Below, in pieces: positions 51,851-59,991 of a stretch of 64,000 nt of DNA. Position 1 is the stretch's first letter; every line of letters starts with the position of its first letter. The notes under the pieces were generated by a model. It made no database searches and was not told where the DNA came from. It saw only the letters and a program-made list of their open reading frames with translations. The stretch spans positions 1 to 64,000 of the forward strand of contig NZ_QIBX01000002.1 in assembly GCF_003725995.1 (NCBI RefSeq), read 5' to 3'. Made by a program: the position numbers and the translations under genes. Source of the stretch: Slackia equolifaciens. Its GTDB lineage: Bacteria > Actinomycetota > Coriobacteriia > Coriobacteriales > Eggerthellaceae.

Positions 51851-52897
51851 ATGCCAGCTTTTGAGCGACCAAAATCAACAAGCACCGGCGCACGAGGCGC
51901 AAAGAAGCAGCGCAGACGGTGGCCGAAAAGGCTCGCCATCGGCATTGTCGTTGCCTTAGCCCTTTGCGCTGGCGGATTCGCTCTGTACGTGTCCGATTAT
52001 TACCACGCCTCTGAAACCGAGACATACCTGCCCGCAAGCAGCGGTCTTTCTGTCGTCGAGAACGACCGCTACATCGCCGTAAGCTCACCGGACGGCACGG
52101 AGGATGCAGCGAACGCTCCGGGTGACGGGACGGACGCGGTTGGCGCTCCGGACAACAACGCCGACGCGGCGAACGCTACGGATGCCGTAGAAAACGCATC
52201 GGACGAGCAGGATAGCGCTGAAGATGCAGCGGGCGAAGCGGCGGCGCATCCGGACGATTCCGCAGTCCAAACACCCGCCAGGGTCGGCATCGTGCTCTAC
52301 CCCGGCGCCAAGGTGGATCCGCACGCATACGTGCCCCTCGTCGTAGACCTCGCCGAGCGCGGAATGCTTTGCGCCATAATCAAGGCTCCGTTCAATCTTG
52401 CATTCTTCGATATCGACGCCGCTCAAGCGGTGATGGCCGATCATCCCGAGGTCCAAACATGGTGGGTCGGCGGGCATTCGCTCGGAGGCGTCGCGGCGTC
52501 TCAGTTCGCCGCCAATCACGCCGACGAGCTCGAAGGCGTAATCCTCCTTGCATCATATGCTGCCACCGACCTCTCGGACACACATCTTCAGGTACTGCAG
52601 GTTTATGGCACGAATGATTTGGTCCTGAACCGCGAGAGCATGGAGAAAAACGCCGTCAACCTATCCAGCGTCTCGACAACCCTCGCCATTGAAGGCGGCA
52701 ACCATGCAGGATTTGGCGCCTATGGCCCGCAGGCAGGCGATGGGGGGGCGGAAATATCTGCCGAAGAGCAGCGGAAGGAAACAGCCGACGCGATAGCGGC
52801 GTTCGTCTCACCCGACAACAAGCCTCTTGAGAACGACGAATCTGCCGTGCTCTCCCAAGGCGACTCCTATGAGCTTGCGCAGAACCCCAACGCATAG
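51851..52897 (+). CDS. Membrane-anchored alpha/beta hydrolase
   Basis: 348 residues. A basic N-terminus (KKQRRRWPKRL) and one span (about 30-50, LAIGIVVALALCAGGFALYV) form an uncleaved anchor. Residues 75-135 are an Ala/Asp/Asn-rich repeat linker (GTDAVGAPDNNADAANATDA). The outside domain has IVLYPGAKVDPHAYVPLV, WWVGGHSLGGVAASQFA (nucleophile Ser, about 205), LQVYGTNDLVL and GGNHAGFGAYG (catalytic His), a complete triad of the alpha/beta hydrolase_5 type. Substrate is unknown. GGAGAG lies 7 nt before ATG. Confidence 0.88.
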   Translation: MPAFERPKSTSTGARGAKKQRRRWPKRLAIGIVVALALCAGGFALYVSDYYHASETETYLPASSGLSVVENDRYIAVSSPDGTEDAANAPGDGTDAVGAPDNNADAANATDAVENASDEQDSAEDAAGEAAAHPDDSAVQTPARVGIVLYPGAKVDPHAYVPLVVDLAERGMLCAIIKAPFNLAFFDIDAAQAVMADHPEVQTWWVGGHSLGGVAASQFAANHADELEGVILLASYAATDLSDTHLQVLQVYGTNDLVLNRESMEKNAVNLSSVSTTLAIEGGNHAGFGAYGPQAGDGGAEISAEEQRKETADAIAAFVSPDNKPLENDESAVLSQGDSYELAQNPNA

Positions 52898-53134
52898 CCC
52901 CAAAACCCGCGCAGAGCGCCATGCGAAAGCCATCACCCCGAAGTGACGCGCATCTTGCACATGTAAAATGCTCGTCACTTCTGACATTTAGCGCCCGTTC
53001 GACGCTCGCTCAAGGCTATCATTTGGGAAAATGCCCGCGACGCATGAAGCGCAGTTGATCGCGCCCGCGTCAGCACGTTTTATCAGACCGGACACGAAAG
53101 ACGCCCATGCCCCGACGAGCCGCGAAGGAAGCCC

Positions 53135-53938
53135 ATGCCTCAGCTTGTTGATTGCCACACCCATACGTTGTTCTCAGACGGAAAGTCCACGTTCAGGCAA
53201 AACATGCGCGCCGCCGTCGCCGCCGGCCTCTCGACCGTCGCATGCACCGATCACCTGGCGCACCCTGTCTACATGGACTGCGCGATCGACGAGTCGCGCC
53301 TCGACGAATATGCCGCCGAGATTCGCCACGTGCGCGAGGAGTTTCCCCGGCTCGAAATCATCTACGGGTTCGAGGCTGATTGGTATCCCGGCTGCGAGGC
53401 CGATATCGCCGCCGCACGAGGCGGGGCCACGTTCCTGCTCGGCTCCATCCACTACCTCGACGAATACGCCATCGACTGGGACGAAGACATGCGCGCCTGG
53501 GAAGAATGGGGCGCAGACGGCGTATGGGAGCGCTATGCGGAATCCTGGTGCGAGGCATGCTTTAGCTCCGCGCGCTTCGACTCCATGGCCCACCCCGATC
53601 TTCCGCGCCTGATGGGCCCAGCAGGCCACACGCCCACCATCGCCCTTGAGCCCCTATGGGACCGCATGGCAGAAGCGGCGCGCGAAGCGGGCGTGCATGT
53701 GGAGCTTTCCACTGCCGCGCTGCGAAAGAACCTGGGCGACTACTATCCCGCCGAAGGGCTGCTGCGCCGGTTCTGCCAGGCAGACGTACCGCTTACCGTA
53801 GGGTCGGATTCGCACGAGTCATCCTCCATGGGCTTTCGCATCGCCGACGCCTATGCCCATGCCGCCCGCATCGGCTACCGCAGCATCGATGCGCCCACCA
53901 TCGACGGCGATTGGCGCACTGTCGCACTCGCTGACTAG
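53135..53938 (+). CDS. PHP-family histidinol-phosphate phosphatase
   Basis: 267 residues. VDCHTHTLFSDGKSTF (first metal motif, HxH), VACTDHLAHPVY (third), YGFEADWYPG (Glu ligand), LLGSIHYLDEY, MAHPDLPRL and LTVGSDSHESSSMG are the ordered PHP metal motifs of HisJ/HisK. The enzyme makes histidinol from histidinol phosphate. HisB in this window lacks the HAD phosphatase half, so this gene supplies the missing step; its position convergent with the his operon supports the assignment, though other PHP phosphatases exist. GAAGGA lies 5 nt before ATG. Confidence 0.85.
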   Translation: MPQLVDCHTHTLFSDGKSTFRQNMRAAVAAGLSTVACTDHLAHPVYMDCAIDESRLDEYAAEIRHVREEFPRLEIIYGFEADWYPGCEADIAAARGGATFLLGSIHYLDEYAIDWDEDMRAWEEWGADGVWERYAESWCEACFSSARFDSMAHPDLPRLMGPAGHTPTIALEPLWDRMAEAAREAGVHVELSTAALRKNLGDYYPAEGLLRRFCQADVPLTVGSDSHESSSMGFRIADAYAHAARIGYRSIDAPTIDGDWRTVALAD

Positions 53939-54730
53939 AAATCCTGTCCAAGCAAGCGCCCAGCGCGAGGTGGAATGCTCGCCCCGGTCGCGTAATGCCC
54001 CAATCAATCGCGCAATGCTCGCCCCGATCGCGCAACACGATCCGCAATGTCCTCCGCAGGCGCCCAATGCAAGACACGACGTCCGCTTCGATCGCACAAC
54101 GCGAGCACGACGACCGTCCCAATCGCGCAACGCAGAGCGCAATGCCCATCTCGGACGCACATTGAGCGACGTGGCGCCTGCCTCTGTCGCCCAGCGCATG
54201 GCATAATGTCCGTCTCGGGCACATACGAGTTCAATACTCAACCTAAATAAAGTCGATTGTCGAATAGCTCGAGTATTGAACTCCCATAGCGCATCTCGAA
54301 CCCGATTTACGAATTCACAAATTGCGTGACCTGGTGTTTTTACGTTTGAGAAATCAACGGGACGTTCGTAATGAATCAAGAATCGTTCAATACTCGACCC
54401 ATTCGTCAAGCGACTTCGAATAAAACGAGTATTGAACTCTAGCAGTCGGGCAGTGGGCAGTCGCCGGTTTGGACGGCAGTCGGGTAACTTGAAAGGTAGC
54501 CGGACGGCTTAAACGATGGTCTGCCAGCTTGAGCGCGAGACGCCATGACACGCGCGAATGACCTCGTGAGTGCTGTTTGATCCGTATGGGGTCGAGCAGA
54601 TTGAACGGTAGTGAGCCAGCTTGAGCGCGAGACGCTATGACGCGCTTCCAGAAAAAACAATGCCGGCGCGCACCCAGCTCTCCAGTAACTTCGTGAGCTC
54701 AATGAACTAGACCTGCGCTTACTCGAGAAA
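53939..54730. other. Gene-free region downstream of the histidine operon
   Basis: 792 bp between convergent genes. From 53970 to 54170 there is a degenerate repeat (AATCGCGCAACGC-like, about 8 copies at irregular 15-40 bp spacing), then the inverted-repeat element at 54227-54437, then GCCAGCTTGAGCGCGAGACGC at about 54521 and again at 54611 (a 20-bp direct repeat 90 bp apart). No terminator with T-run was found for either flank. Confidence 0.55.
54227..54437. repeat. Double-hairpin inverted-repeat element
   Basis: GAGTTCAATACTC (54227-54239) is inverted at 54271-54283; GTTCAATACTCG (54385-54396) is inverted at 54426-54437. The two hairpins (57 and 53 nt) are also related to each other as inverted copies, with a 101-nt core. 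The core has TGACCTGG (54327-54334) and AGCGCATC (54287-54294), the complement of the boxes in the elements at 17741 and 43035. Confidence 0.8.
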
Positions 54731-55048
54731 TCAATGTCTGCGCGCGTCCAACTCGCCGGCCAGCTCATCGATGCCCACGCCGTAGCGCTCGAGGACCACC
54801 ATCAGGTGATACACCAAGTCGGCAGCCTCGTATCGAATATGGTCGTGATCGTTGTCTTTGCACGCAAGCGCCACCTCGACCGCCTCTTCGCACACCTTCT
54901 TGAGCACATAATCCTCGCCGCCCTGCAGAAGGCGTGCGGTGTAGCTTTTCTCGGGGCTCGCGTCGCGGCGCGCAGCGATGACCTGCGCCAATCCCGTGAT
55001 GGTCTCGCCGATATTGCCCGGCTGCACGTTGGCGGTTCTCTCTCCCAT
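54731..55048 (-). CDS. hisE: Phosphoribosyl-ATP pyrophosphatase
   Basis: 105 residues, complete. ITGLAQVIAARRDASPEKSY then LLQGGEDYVLKKVCEEAVEV, ALACKDNDHDHIRYEAADLV and YHLMVVLERYGV give the all-alpha MazG-like fold with its EExxE and EAAD metal ligands. It hydrolyses PR-ATP to PR-AMP, step two of the pathway. HisI is a separate protein here, not the HisIE fusion. AAGGAG lies 9 nt before ATG 55048. It is last in the operon. Confidence 0.93.
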   Translation of the reverse strand: MGERTANVQPGNIGETITGLAQVIAARRDASPEKSYTARLLQGGEDYVLKKVCEEAVEVALACKDNDHDHIRYEAADLVYHLMVVLERYGVGIDELAGELDARRH

Positions 55049-55251
55049 GGTCACATTCTCCTTATCCACGCCATGACGCCGCACCTCTTGCCGTTGCCCA
55101 ATCGAACCAAGACGGTGGACAGCAGATGCACGACGCTGTAACGGCCGATAGCACGTCAAGCCAGCCGCGCGCCTGCCGCCTTCCCATTCCTCGCGCGGCA
55201 GATGCACGACGCCGTAACGGCCGATAGCACTCCACAGACGATACGAGCGCC
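55049..55251. repeat. hisI-hisE spacer with a 33-nt direct repeat
   Basis: 55124-55156 and 55198-55230 match at 32 of 33 bases (one T/C change), offset 74. The gap of 203 bp is unusual within an otherwise tight operon end. Confidence 0.75.
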
Positions 55252-55572
55252 CTACTTTGCAAGCTCGTTGAAAAAGCAGCTGCGCGCGCCCGTGTGGCAT
55301 GCGGGCCCCGGCGAATCCACCCGCACCAGCAGGCAGTCCGCGTCGCAATCGGCCGCCACGGCGACCACGCGCTGCATGTTTCCGCTGGTGGCTCCTTTGT
55401 TCCATAGCTCCTGGCGCGAGCGCGACCAGAACCACGTGGTGCCCGTCTCGAACGTGAGCCGCAGCGACTCTGCGCTCATCCACGCCATCATCAGCACCTC
55501 GCCGGTGTCGTGCTGCTGCACGATGGCGGGAATAAGCCCTCGCTCGTCGAAGGTCAGCTCGTCTATATTCAT
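55252..55572 (-). CDS. hisI: Phosphoribosyl-AMP cyclohydrolase
   Basis: 106 residues. [20 protein letters not shown] and [38 protein letters not shown], then [12 protein letters not shown] and [13 protein letters not shown] supply the zinc cysteines and the DCDxD magnesium site. It opens the purine ring of PR-AMP, step three. It starts 32 bp after the hisF stop. Complete single-domain form. Confidence 0.95.
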   Translation of the reverse strand: MNIDELTFDERGLIPAIVQQHDTGEVLMMAWMSAESLRLTFETGTTWFWSRSRQELWNKGATSGNMQRVVAVAADCDADCLLVRVDSPGPACHTGARSCFFNELAK

Positions 55573-55603
55573 GCGATTCCTTCCTAAACCGGCGTGGCCG
55601 CAA

Positions 55604-56386
55604 TTAGAAATCCAGACGCACGGGAATCCCCTGCGATGCCATATACTCTTTCACCTGGCGGATGCTGAATGTGCCGAAGTGGAACACGCTCGCCGCCAAC
55701 ACCGCATCGGCCTCGCCCTCGATGATGCCTTCGGCGAAGTGCTCGAGCGTTCCCACGCCGCCTGACGCGATGACCGGGATGGGCACGGCGCGCGCCACCG
55801 CGCGGGTGAGCGCCAAATCGAAGCCGTCCTTGGTGCCGTCGCGATCCATGCTCGTAAGCAAGATTTCGCCCGCCCCTCGGCGAGCCGCCTCGCGCGCCCA
55901 TTCAACGGCATCGAGGCCCGTGGCCACGCGGCCGCCCGCCACATAAACCTCCCACCGGTCGGCACCGGGCGCACCCGGCTCGCCTACGCGCTTGGCGTCG
56001 ATGGCGCACACCACGGCCTGCGTGCCGAACGCCGATGCCGCAAGCGTGATGAGCGCCGGATCCTTCACCGCAGCCGAATTGAGCGACACCTTGTCGGCGC
56101 CCGCTGCCACCATGGCCCGCATCCCCGCCAAGTCGCGGAAACCGCCGCCCACGGTGTACGGGATGGAAAGCTCCTCGGAAGCATGCGACGCCATGTCGAT
56201 GGTGGTACCGCGATTGTCGCTTGTGGCCGTGATGTCAAGGAACACCACCTCATCGGCGCCCGCGCGGTCGTACGCCGCGGCAAGTTCAACGGGATCGCCC
56301 GCATCGCGCAACCCCACGAAATTCACGCCCTTGACCACGCGCCCGTCTTTGACGTCGAGGCAGGGAATAACGCGTTTGGTGAGCAT
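55604..56386 (-). CDS. hisF: Imidazole glycerol phosphate synthase cyclase subunit
   Basis: 260 residues. [20 protein letters not shown] has the catalytic Asp11 (CLDVKDGR); [59 protein letters not shown] (catalytic Asp130 region) and [18 protein letters not shown] complete the TIM barrel. It forms IGP and AICAR with HisH ammonia. ATG 56386 starts 1 bp after the hisA stop, so they are coupled. Confidence 0.96.
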   Translation of the reverse strand: MLTKRVIPCLDVKDGRVVKGVNFVGLRDAGDPVELAAAYDRAGADEVVFLDITATSDNRGTTIDMASHASEELSIPYTVGGGFRDLAGMRAMVAAGADKVSLNSAAVKDPALITLAASAFGTQAVVCAIDAKRVGEPGAPGADRWEVYVAGGRVATGLDAVEWAREAARRGAGEILLTSMDRDGTKDGFDLALTRAVARAVPIPVIASGGVGTLEHFAEGIIEGEADAVLAASVFHFGTFSIRQVKEYMASQGIPVRLDF

Positions 56387-56387
56387 G

Positions 56388-57275
56388 TCACTTCCCCTCC
56401 CTTTCGCCCGCGGAAAAAGCGGCATCAACGGAGGCTCCGCCGCTCGTGGCGCCTTCGATTGCGGCAGCAGATTCTGAAGTCGGAGCTCCGCCAGCCGCAG
56501 CGGCCTCGCCCGAATCACGAGCAGGCCCCTCGCCCGCGCCACCCTGCGCCGCCGCCAACGCGTCAGCCAGCGCGAACGCGCCCTCGTAAAGCGCCCGGCC
56601 CGTTATGGCGCCCTCCACAATCTCTGGCCCCAGCGCCGCAAGAGCGCGGATGTCGTCGAGCGCGGAAACGCCGCCGCTTGCCACCACGGGGAAACCCGCC
56701 AGGCGTGCCACCTGGGCATACGCTCGCACGTCCACGCCGGTTTGCATTCCGTCGCGCGCGATATCGGTGAACACCAGGTGCCTGAAGCCCAGCGCGGCGA
56801 GCTCGCCCACCACGTCTTCCAGGCTGCGCGCCACACCCTCGCGCCACCCGTTCACTTTCACCTGGCCATCGCGCGCCGCCACGTCGGCCACCAAAAGCTC
56901 GCCGAACTCCGCCGCGGCCGCACGGGCAAACTCAGGATCGCGCACCAGCGCCGTGCCCAGCGCAATGCGCGCGCAGCCCAAATCGGCAAGCTCCTGAATG
57001 CGCGCAAGCGTGCGCACGCCGCCGCCCACGTCAACCCGCATGCCTTCCACCTGGCATATCGCACGGATGGCCTCATCGTTCGCCGCGCGGGCCTTGGCGT
57101 CTTCCTCGAAGGCGGCGGAAAGATCCACCACATGAATCCACTGCGCGCCCTGCGCCACGAACTCGCGCGCCACAGCCGCCGGATCATCCGAATACACCTT
57201 CATACGCGAGCGGTCGCCACGCTCAAGGCGCACCACCTTGCCCGCAACCAGATCGATCGCCGGGAACAGAATCAT
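56388..57275 (-). CDS. hisA: ProFAR isomerase (HisA) with a C-terminal low-complexity tail
   Basis: 295 residues. [20 protein letters not shown] (catalytic Asp8), [42 protein letters not shown] (catalytic Asp, about 170) and [13 protein letters not shown] are the HisA signatures. It isomerises ProFAR to PRFAR. The family is about 240 residues; the last about 50 residues ([20 protein letters not shown] and onward) are an Ala/Gly/Ser-rich tail with no known role. PriA, the HisA/TrpF form of Actinobacteria, is a possible alternative and cannot be ruled out by eye. It overlaps the hisH end by 4 bp. Confidence 0.92.
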   Translation of the reverse strand: MILFPAIDLVAGKVVRLERGDRSRMKVYSDDPAAVAREFVAQGAQWIHVVDLSAAFEEDAKARAANDEAIRAICQVEGMRVDVGGGVRTLARIQELADLGCARIALGTALVRDPEFARAAAAEFGELLVADVAARDGQVKVNGWREGVARSLEDVVGELAALGFRHLVFTDIARDGMQTGVDVRAYAQVARLAGFPVVASGGVSALDDIRALAALGPEIVEGAITGRALYEGAFALADALAAAQGGAGEGPARDSGEAAAAGGAPTSESAAAIEGATSGGASVDAAFSAGEREGK

Positions 57276-58024
57276 CGCGCGCCCCCTTCCACATGCGTCT
57301 CCACGATATGTACGAAGTTGCGCAGGATCTCGAGCCCGTGCGCGGAGGATTTCTCCGGATGGAACTGGCAGCCGAACACATTGCCGCGCTGCACCACCGA
57401 GGCGAACTCGCGCGCGTAGAACGTCTTGGCCGCAATATCACGCTCCTGGACATCCGCATCAAGCGCGAAGGAGTGCGTGAAGTACACGTTCACGCCCTCA
57501 GCCACGCCCTCGAGCAACGGGCATGCGGCGCCGACGGCTGTTTTATGGAGTTGATCCCAGCCCACGTGCGGCACCTTCACGCGGCGCCCGGGCAGAAGCG
57601 TGCACGATCCGGGCAAAACGCCCAGGCCGCGCACCCAGCGCTTGCCCTGCACCTCAAACACATCTCCCGGCTCAAGGCCGCCGCCGTGCTCGTCGGCCGA
57701 TTGGGCAAGCGGCGCGCCCTCCGGCACGTTCTCGTCGCCGCGCTCGAACAGAAGCTGCATGCCTAAACAGATGCCAAGAAACGGCGTACCGGCGCCGGCG
57801 GCCACCGCTCCCACAACCGCACGGTCTTGGCCGCTTTCGCGCATGAAAGCGATGGCGTCATAGAACGCGCCCACGCCCGGCAGCACGATGCCGTCGGCCG
57901 CGGCGATCTGCGCCGGGTCATCGGTCACCAGCGCCTGCGCCCCGGCGCGCGCCAGTCCCCGCGCCACGCTGGAAAGGTTGCCCTTGTGGTAATCGACCAC
58001 CGCTATGGTAGGTGCATACGACAT
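57272..58024 (-). CDS. hisH: Imidazole glycerol phosphate synthase glutaminase subunit
   Basis: 250 residues, class I amidotransferase. IAVVDYHKGNLSSVARGLAR, GIVLPGVGAFYDAIAFM, TPFLGICLGMQLLFERGDEN (nucleophile Cys, about residue 88), VPHVGWDQL, YFTHSFAL and FGCQFHPEKSSAHGLEILRN (His-Glu dyad, about 228) complete the triad. It delivers ammonia from glutamine to HisF. It is longer than the usual 200 residues because of an expanded region near 105-150. It overlaps hisA by 4 bp. Confidence 0.95.
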   Translation of the reverse strand: MSYAPTIAVVDYHKGNLSSVARGLARAGAQALVTDDPAQIAAADGIVLPGVGAFYDAIAFMRESGQDRAVVGAVAAGAGTPFLGICLGMQLLFERGDENVPEGAPLAQSADEHGGGLEPGDVFEVQGKRWVRGLGVLPGSCTLLPGRRVKVPHVGWDQLHKTAVGAACPLLEGVAEGVNVYFTHSFALDADVQERDIAAKTFYAREFASVVQRGNVFGCQFHPEKSSAHGLEILRNFVHIVETHVEGGAR

Positions 58025-58064
58025 TCGTCCTCCGATACCAAAAACAATCAGGTCTCCGAAAAGT

Positions 58065-58251
58065 CAGCGAGAGCTAATCTGACGAGTCAAGTTGCCCCGC
58101 TTGGGGCCAAGCGGCCTTCGTGCCGCGCCGTGTCCCAAACAGTTGATATGCCGGCGGCATATCAACTCCCCGTCTTCCGCGTCCGAGAGAACGCCGGCCG
58201 TCAGATTAACTCGCAGCGTCGAGTCTTTCGCTGTTCGGTAGAACAGCGAAA
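58065..58251 (-). other. Structured spacer between hisB and hisH
   Basis: GAGCTAATCTGACG (58071-58084) and 58199-58212 pair at 13 of 14. Between them AGTTGATATGCC (58141-58152) pairs perfectly with 58156-58167. Next to the hisB stop TTTCGCTGTTC (58226-58236) pairs with 58241-58251 around a 4-nt loop. On the his transcript this gives three stacked stems in a 228-nt gap; no T-run, so attenuation is unproven. Confidence 0.65.
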
Positions 58252-58252
58252 C

Positions 58253-58864
58253 TCACAACACACCCTTGGTAGAAGGGATTCCCGACTCCCGCGGGTCCAT
58301 CTCCACAGCTTCGCGCATCGCGCGACCCACCGCCTTGAAGGCCGCCTCGATGATATGGTGCGAGTTCTCGCCGTAGATCAGGCGCACGTGCAACGTCACA
58401 CCCGCCTCACGGGCAAAGGCGATGAAAAACTCCTTGGCAAGCTGCGTGTCGAATGCGCCCACCCACTCGGAGGTGGGCTTTACCTCGTAAAACGCCTGAC
58501 CACGCCCAGAGATATCCACCGCCGCCATCACCAGCGCCTCATCCATCGGTACGAATGCATGGCCGAACCGCCTGATGCCCGCCTTGTCGCCCAGCGCCCG
58601 CGCGAACGCCTGGCCCAGCACGATGCCCGTGTCCTCCACGGTGTGATGGCCGTCCACCTGGCGGTCACCCTCAAGCACGTCCGCATCCAGCCCGAACTTG
58701 CCGTGCCGCGCGAACGCATCCAGCATGTGGTCGAAAAACCCGATGCCCGTATCCACATCGCGCATGCCGTCGTCATCCAGATTCAACCGCACGCGAATGG
58801 TGGTCTCGTTGGTATCTCGCAGGCAATCGGCAACACGGCCCGCGCCCTGATTGCGTGTTTCCAT
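58253..58864 (-). CDS. hisB: Imidazoleglycerol-phosphate dehydratase (monofunctional)
   Basis: 203 residues. DTNETTIRVRLNLDDDG, VDTGIGFFDHMLDAFARHGK (FDHML metal motif, about residues 38-57), QVDGHHTVEDTGIVLG (HHTxED), AVDISGRGQAF, and NSHHIIEAAFKAVGRAMREA (second HHxxE) form two half-barrels with the manganese sites. It dehydrates IGP to imidazole acetol phosphate. There is no N-terminal HAD phosphatase, so histidinol phosphatase must be separate (see 53135-53938). It follows hisC by 2 bp. Confidence 0.96.
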   Translation of the reverse strand: METRNQGAGRVADCLRDTNETTIRVRLNLDDDGMRDVDTGIGFFDHMLDAFARHGKFGLDADVLEGDRQVDGHHTVEDTGIVLGQAFARALGDKAGIRRFGHAFVPMDEALVMAAVDISGRGQAFYEVKPTSEWVGAFDTQLAKEFFIAFAREAGVTLHVRLIYGENSHHIIEAAFKAVGRAMREAVEMDPRESGIPSTKGVL

Positions 58865-58866
58865 GG

Positions 58867-59988
58867 TCAGCCCCTTTCGTCGCAGCCGTCGCATTCCATG
58901 ATAGCGCGCAAGGCATCGAGCACCGCAGTGTTTTCCGCGGGCGTGCCCACGGTGATACGCAGGCAGTCCTCCAACCCCGGCGCGTAGGAAAAATCGCGCA
59001 CCAGGATAGAGAACTCGTCGCGCAGTCGTGCGCGCACATCGCTTGCGTGCGGCAGGCGCACCAGCACGAAGTTGCCGTGGCTGGGCCACACCGCCGCCTG
59101 GGACGCAAGCGGCTCGACCAGCGCGGAAAGCTCTTGCACCATGCGCTCGCGCTGGGCGCGAATCTCGTCGACCACCGGCGCGAACGTCCTGCGGTTGCGC
59201 ACCGCCGCGAACGCCACCGCCTGCGTGAGCACGTTCACCGAGTAAATCTGGCGAATCGCCGCAAACGCATCGATGACGTCGGACGCTGCCAGCACGTAGC
59301 CGCAGCGGATGCCCGCCTCGCCGAACGCCTTGGAAAGCGTGTGAAGCACCACCAGATTGTCGCATTCGTCCAGCAGGCACTCGGCCGTGGTGCACGCGTC
59401 GGCAAACTCGCCATAGGCTTCATCCACCATAACCAGACCCGGACACACGCGACACACCTCACGCGCCAAATCGATGGGCACAAGGTTGCCCGTGGGATTG
59501 TTGGGCGAGGTGAGGATCACCAGATCGGCACGCGACGCCGCATCGAGCAGCTCATCGCGGGGCACATCGAACGTTGCCGGATCGCGCCACACGCGTTCCA
59601 CGCCGGTCTGCGTGAGCGAGGCGAAGAATGCGTACTCGCTGAAATCGGGCGGGCAGGTGAGCAATGTGCGCCCGACCCCGCCGAACGCCAAAAGGAAGTT
59701 GTACAAAAGCTCGTCGCCGCCGTTGCCCACGCAAATCCGCCCGCGCTCCACGCCGCGCCATGCGGCGATCTGATCGCGCAGATCGTTCGACATCGGATCG
59801 GGGTAACGGTTGAGCGGCGTGGCCGCAAGGGCCGCATCGATGGCCTCGCGCACGCCTTCGGGTAACGGGTACGTGTTCTCGTTCGCCGAGAGGTTGATCT
59901 TGCACGGCGTGAACGCGGGGTCATAGGGCTCGATGTCGGCCAGGTGCGGCTGCACGAGCGTGCGCATGCGACTTGAAAGCTGCGCCAT
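58867..59988 (-). CDS. hisC: Histidinol-phosphate aminotransferase
   Basis: 373 residues, class I/II PLP aminotransferase. KINLSANENTYPLPEGVREA, RICVGNGGDELLYNFLLAFG, LVILTSPNNPTGNLVPIDLA, LVMVDEAYGEF and VVLHTLSKAFGEAGIRCGY (PLP Lys in LSKAF, about residue 225) are in order, with NFVLVRLPHA near the C-terminus. It transaminates imidazole acetol phosphate with glutamate. Three bp separate it from hisD upstream. Confidence 0.95.
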   Translation of the reverse strand: MAQLSSRMRTLVQPHLADIEPYDPAFTPCKINLSANENTYPLPEGVREAIDAALAATPLNRYPDPMSNDLRDQIAAWRGVERGRICVGNGGDELLYNFLLAFGGVGRTLLTCPPDFSEYAFFASLTQTGVERVWRDPATFDVPRDELLDAASRADLVILTSPNNPTGNLVPIDLAREVCRVCPGLVMVDEAYGEFADACTTAECLLDECDNLVVLHTLSKAFGEAGIRCGYVLAASDVIDAFAAIRQIYSVNVLTQAVAFAAVRNRRTFAPVVDEIRAQRERMVQELSALVEPLASQAAVWPSHGNFVLVRLPHASDVRARLRDEFSILVRDFSYAPGLEDCLRITVGTPAENTAVLDALRAIMECDGCDERG

Positions 59989-59991
59989 TCC

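Noticed and set aside
53819-54409. 196-codon minus-strand frame
   Set aside because: Spans degenerate repeats and the inverted-repeat element and overlaps the PHP gene end; not protein-like.
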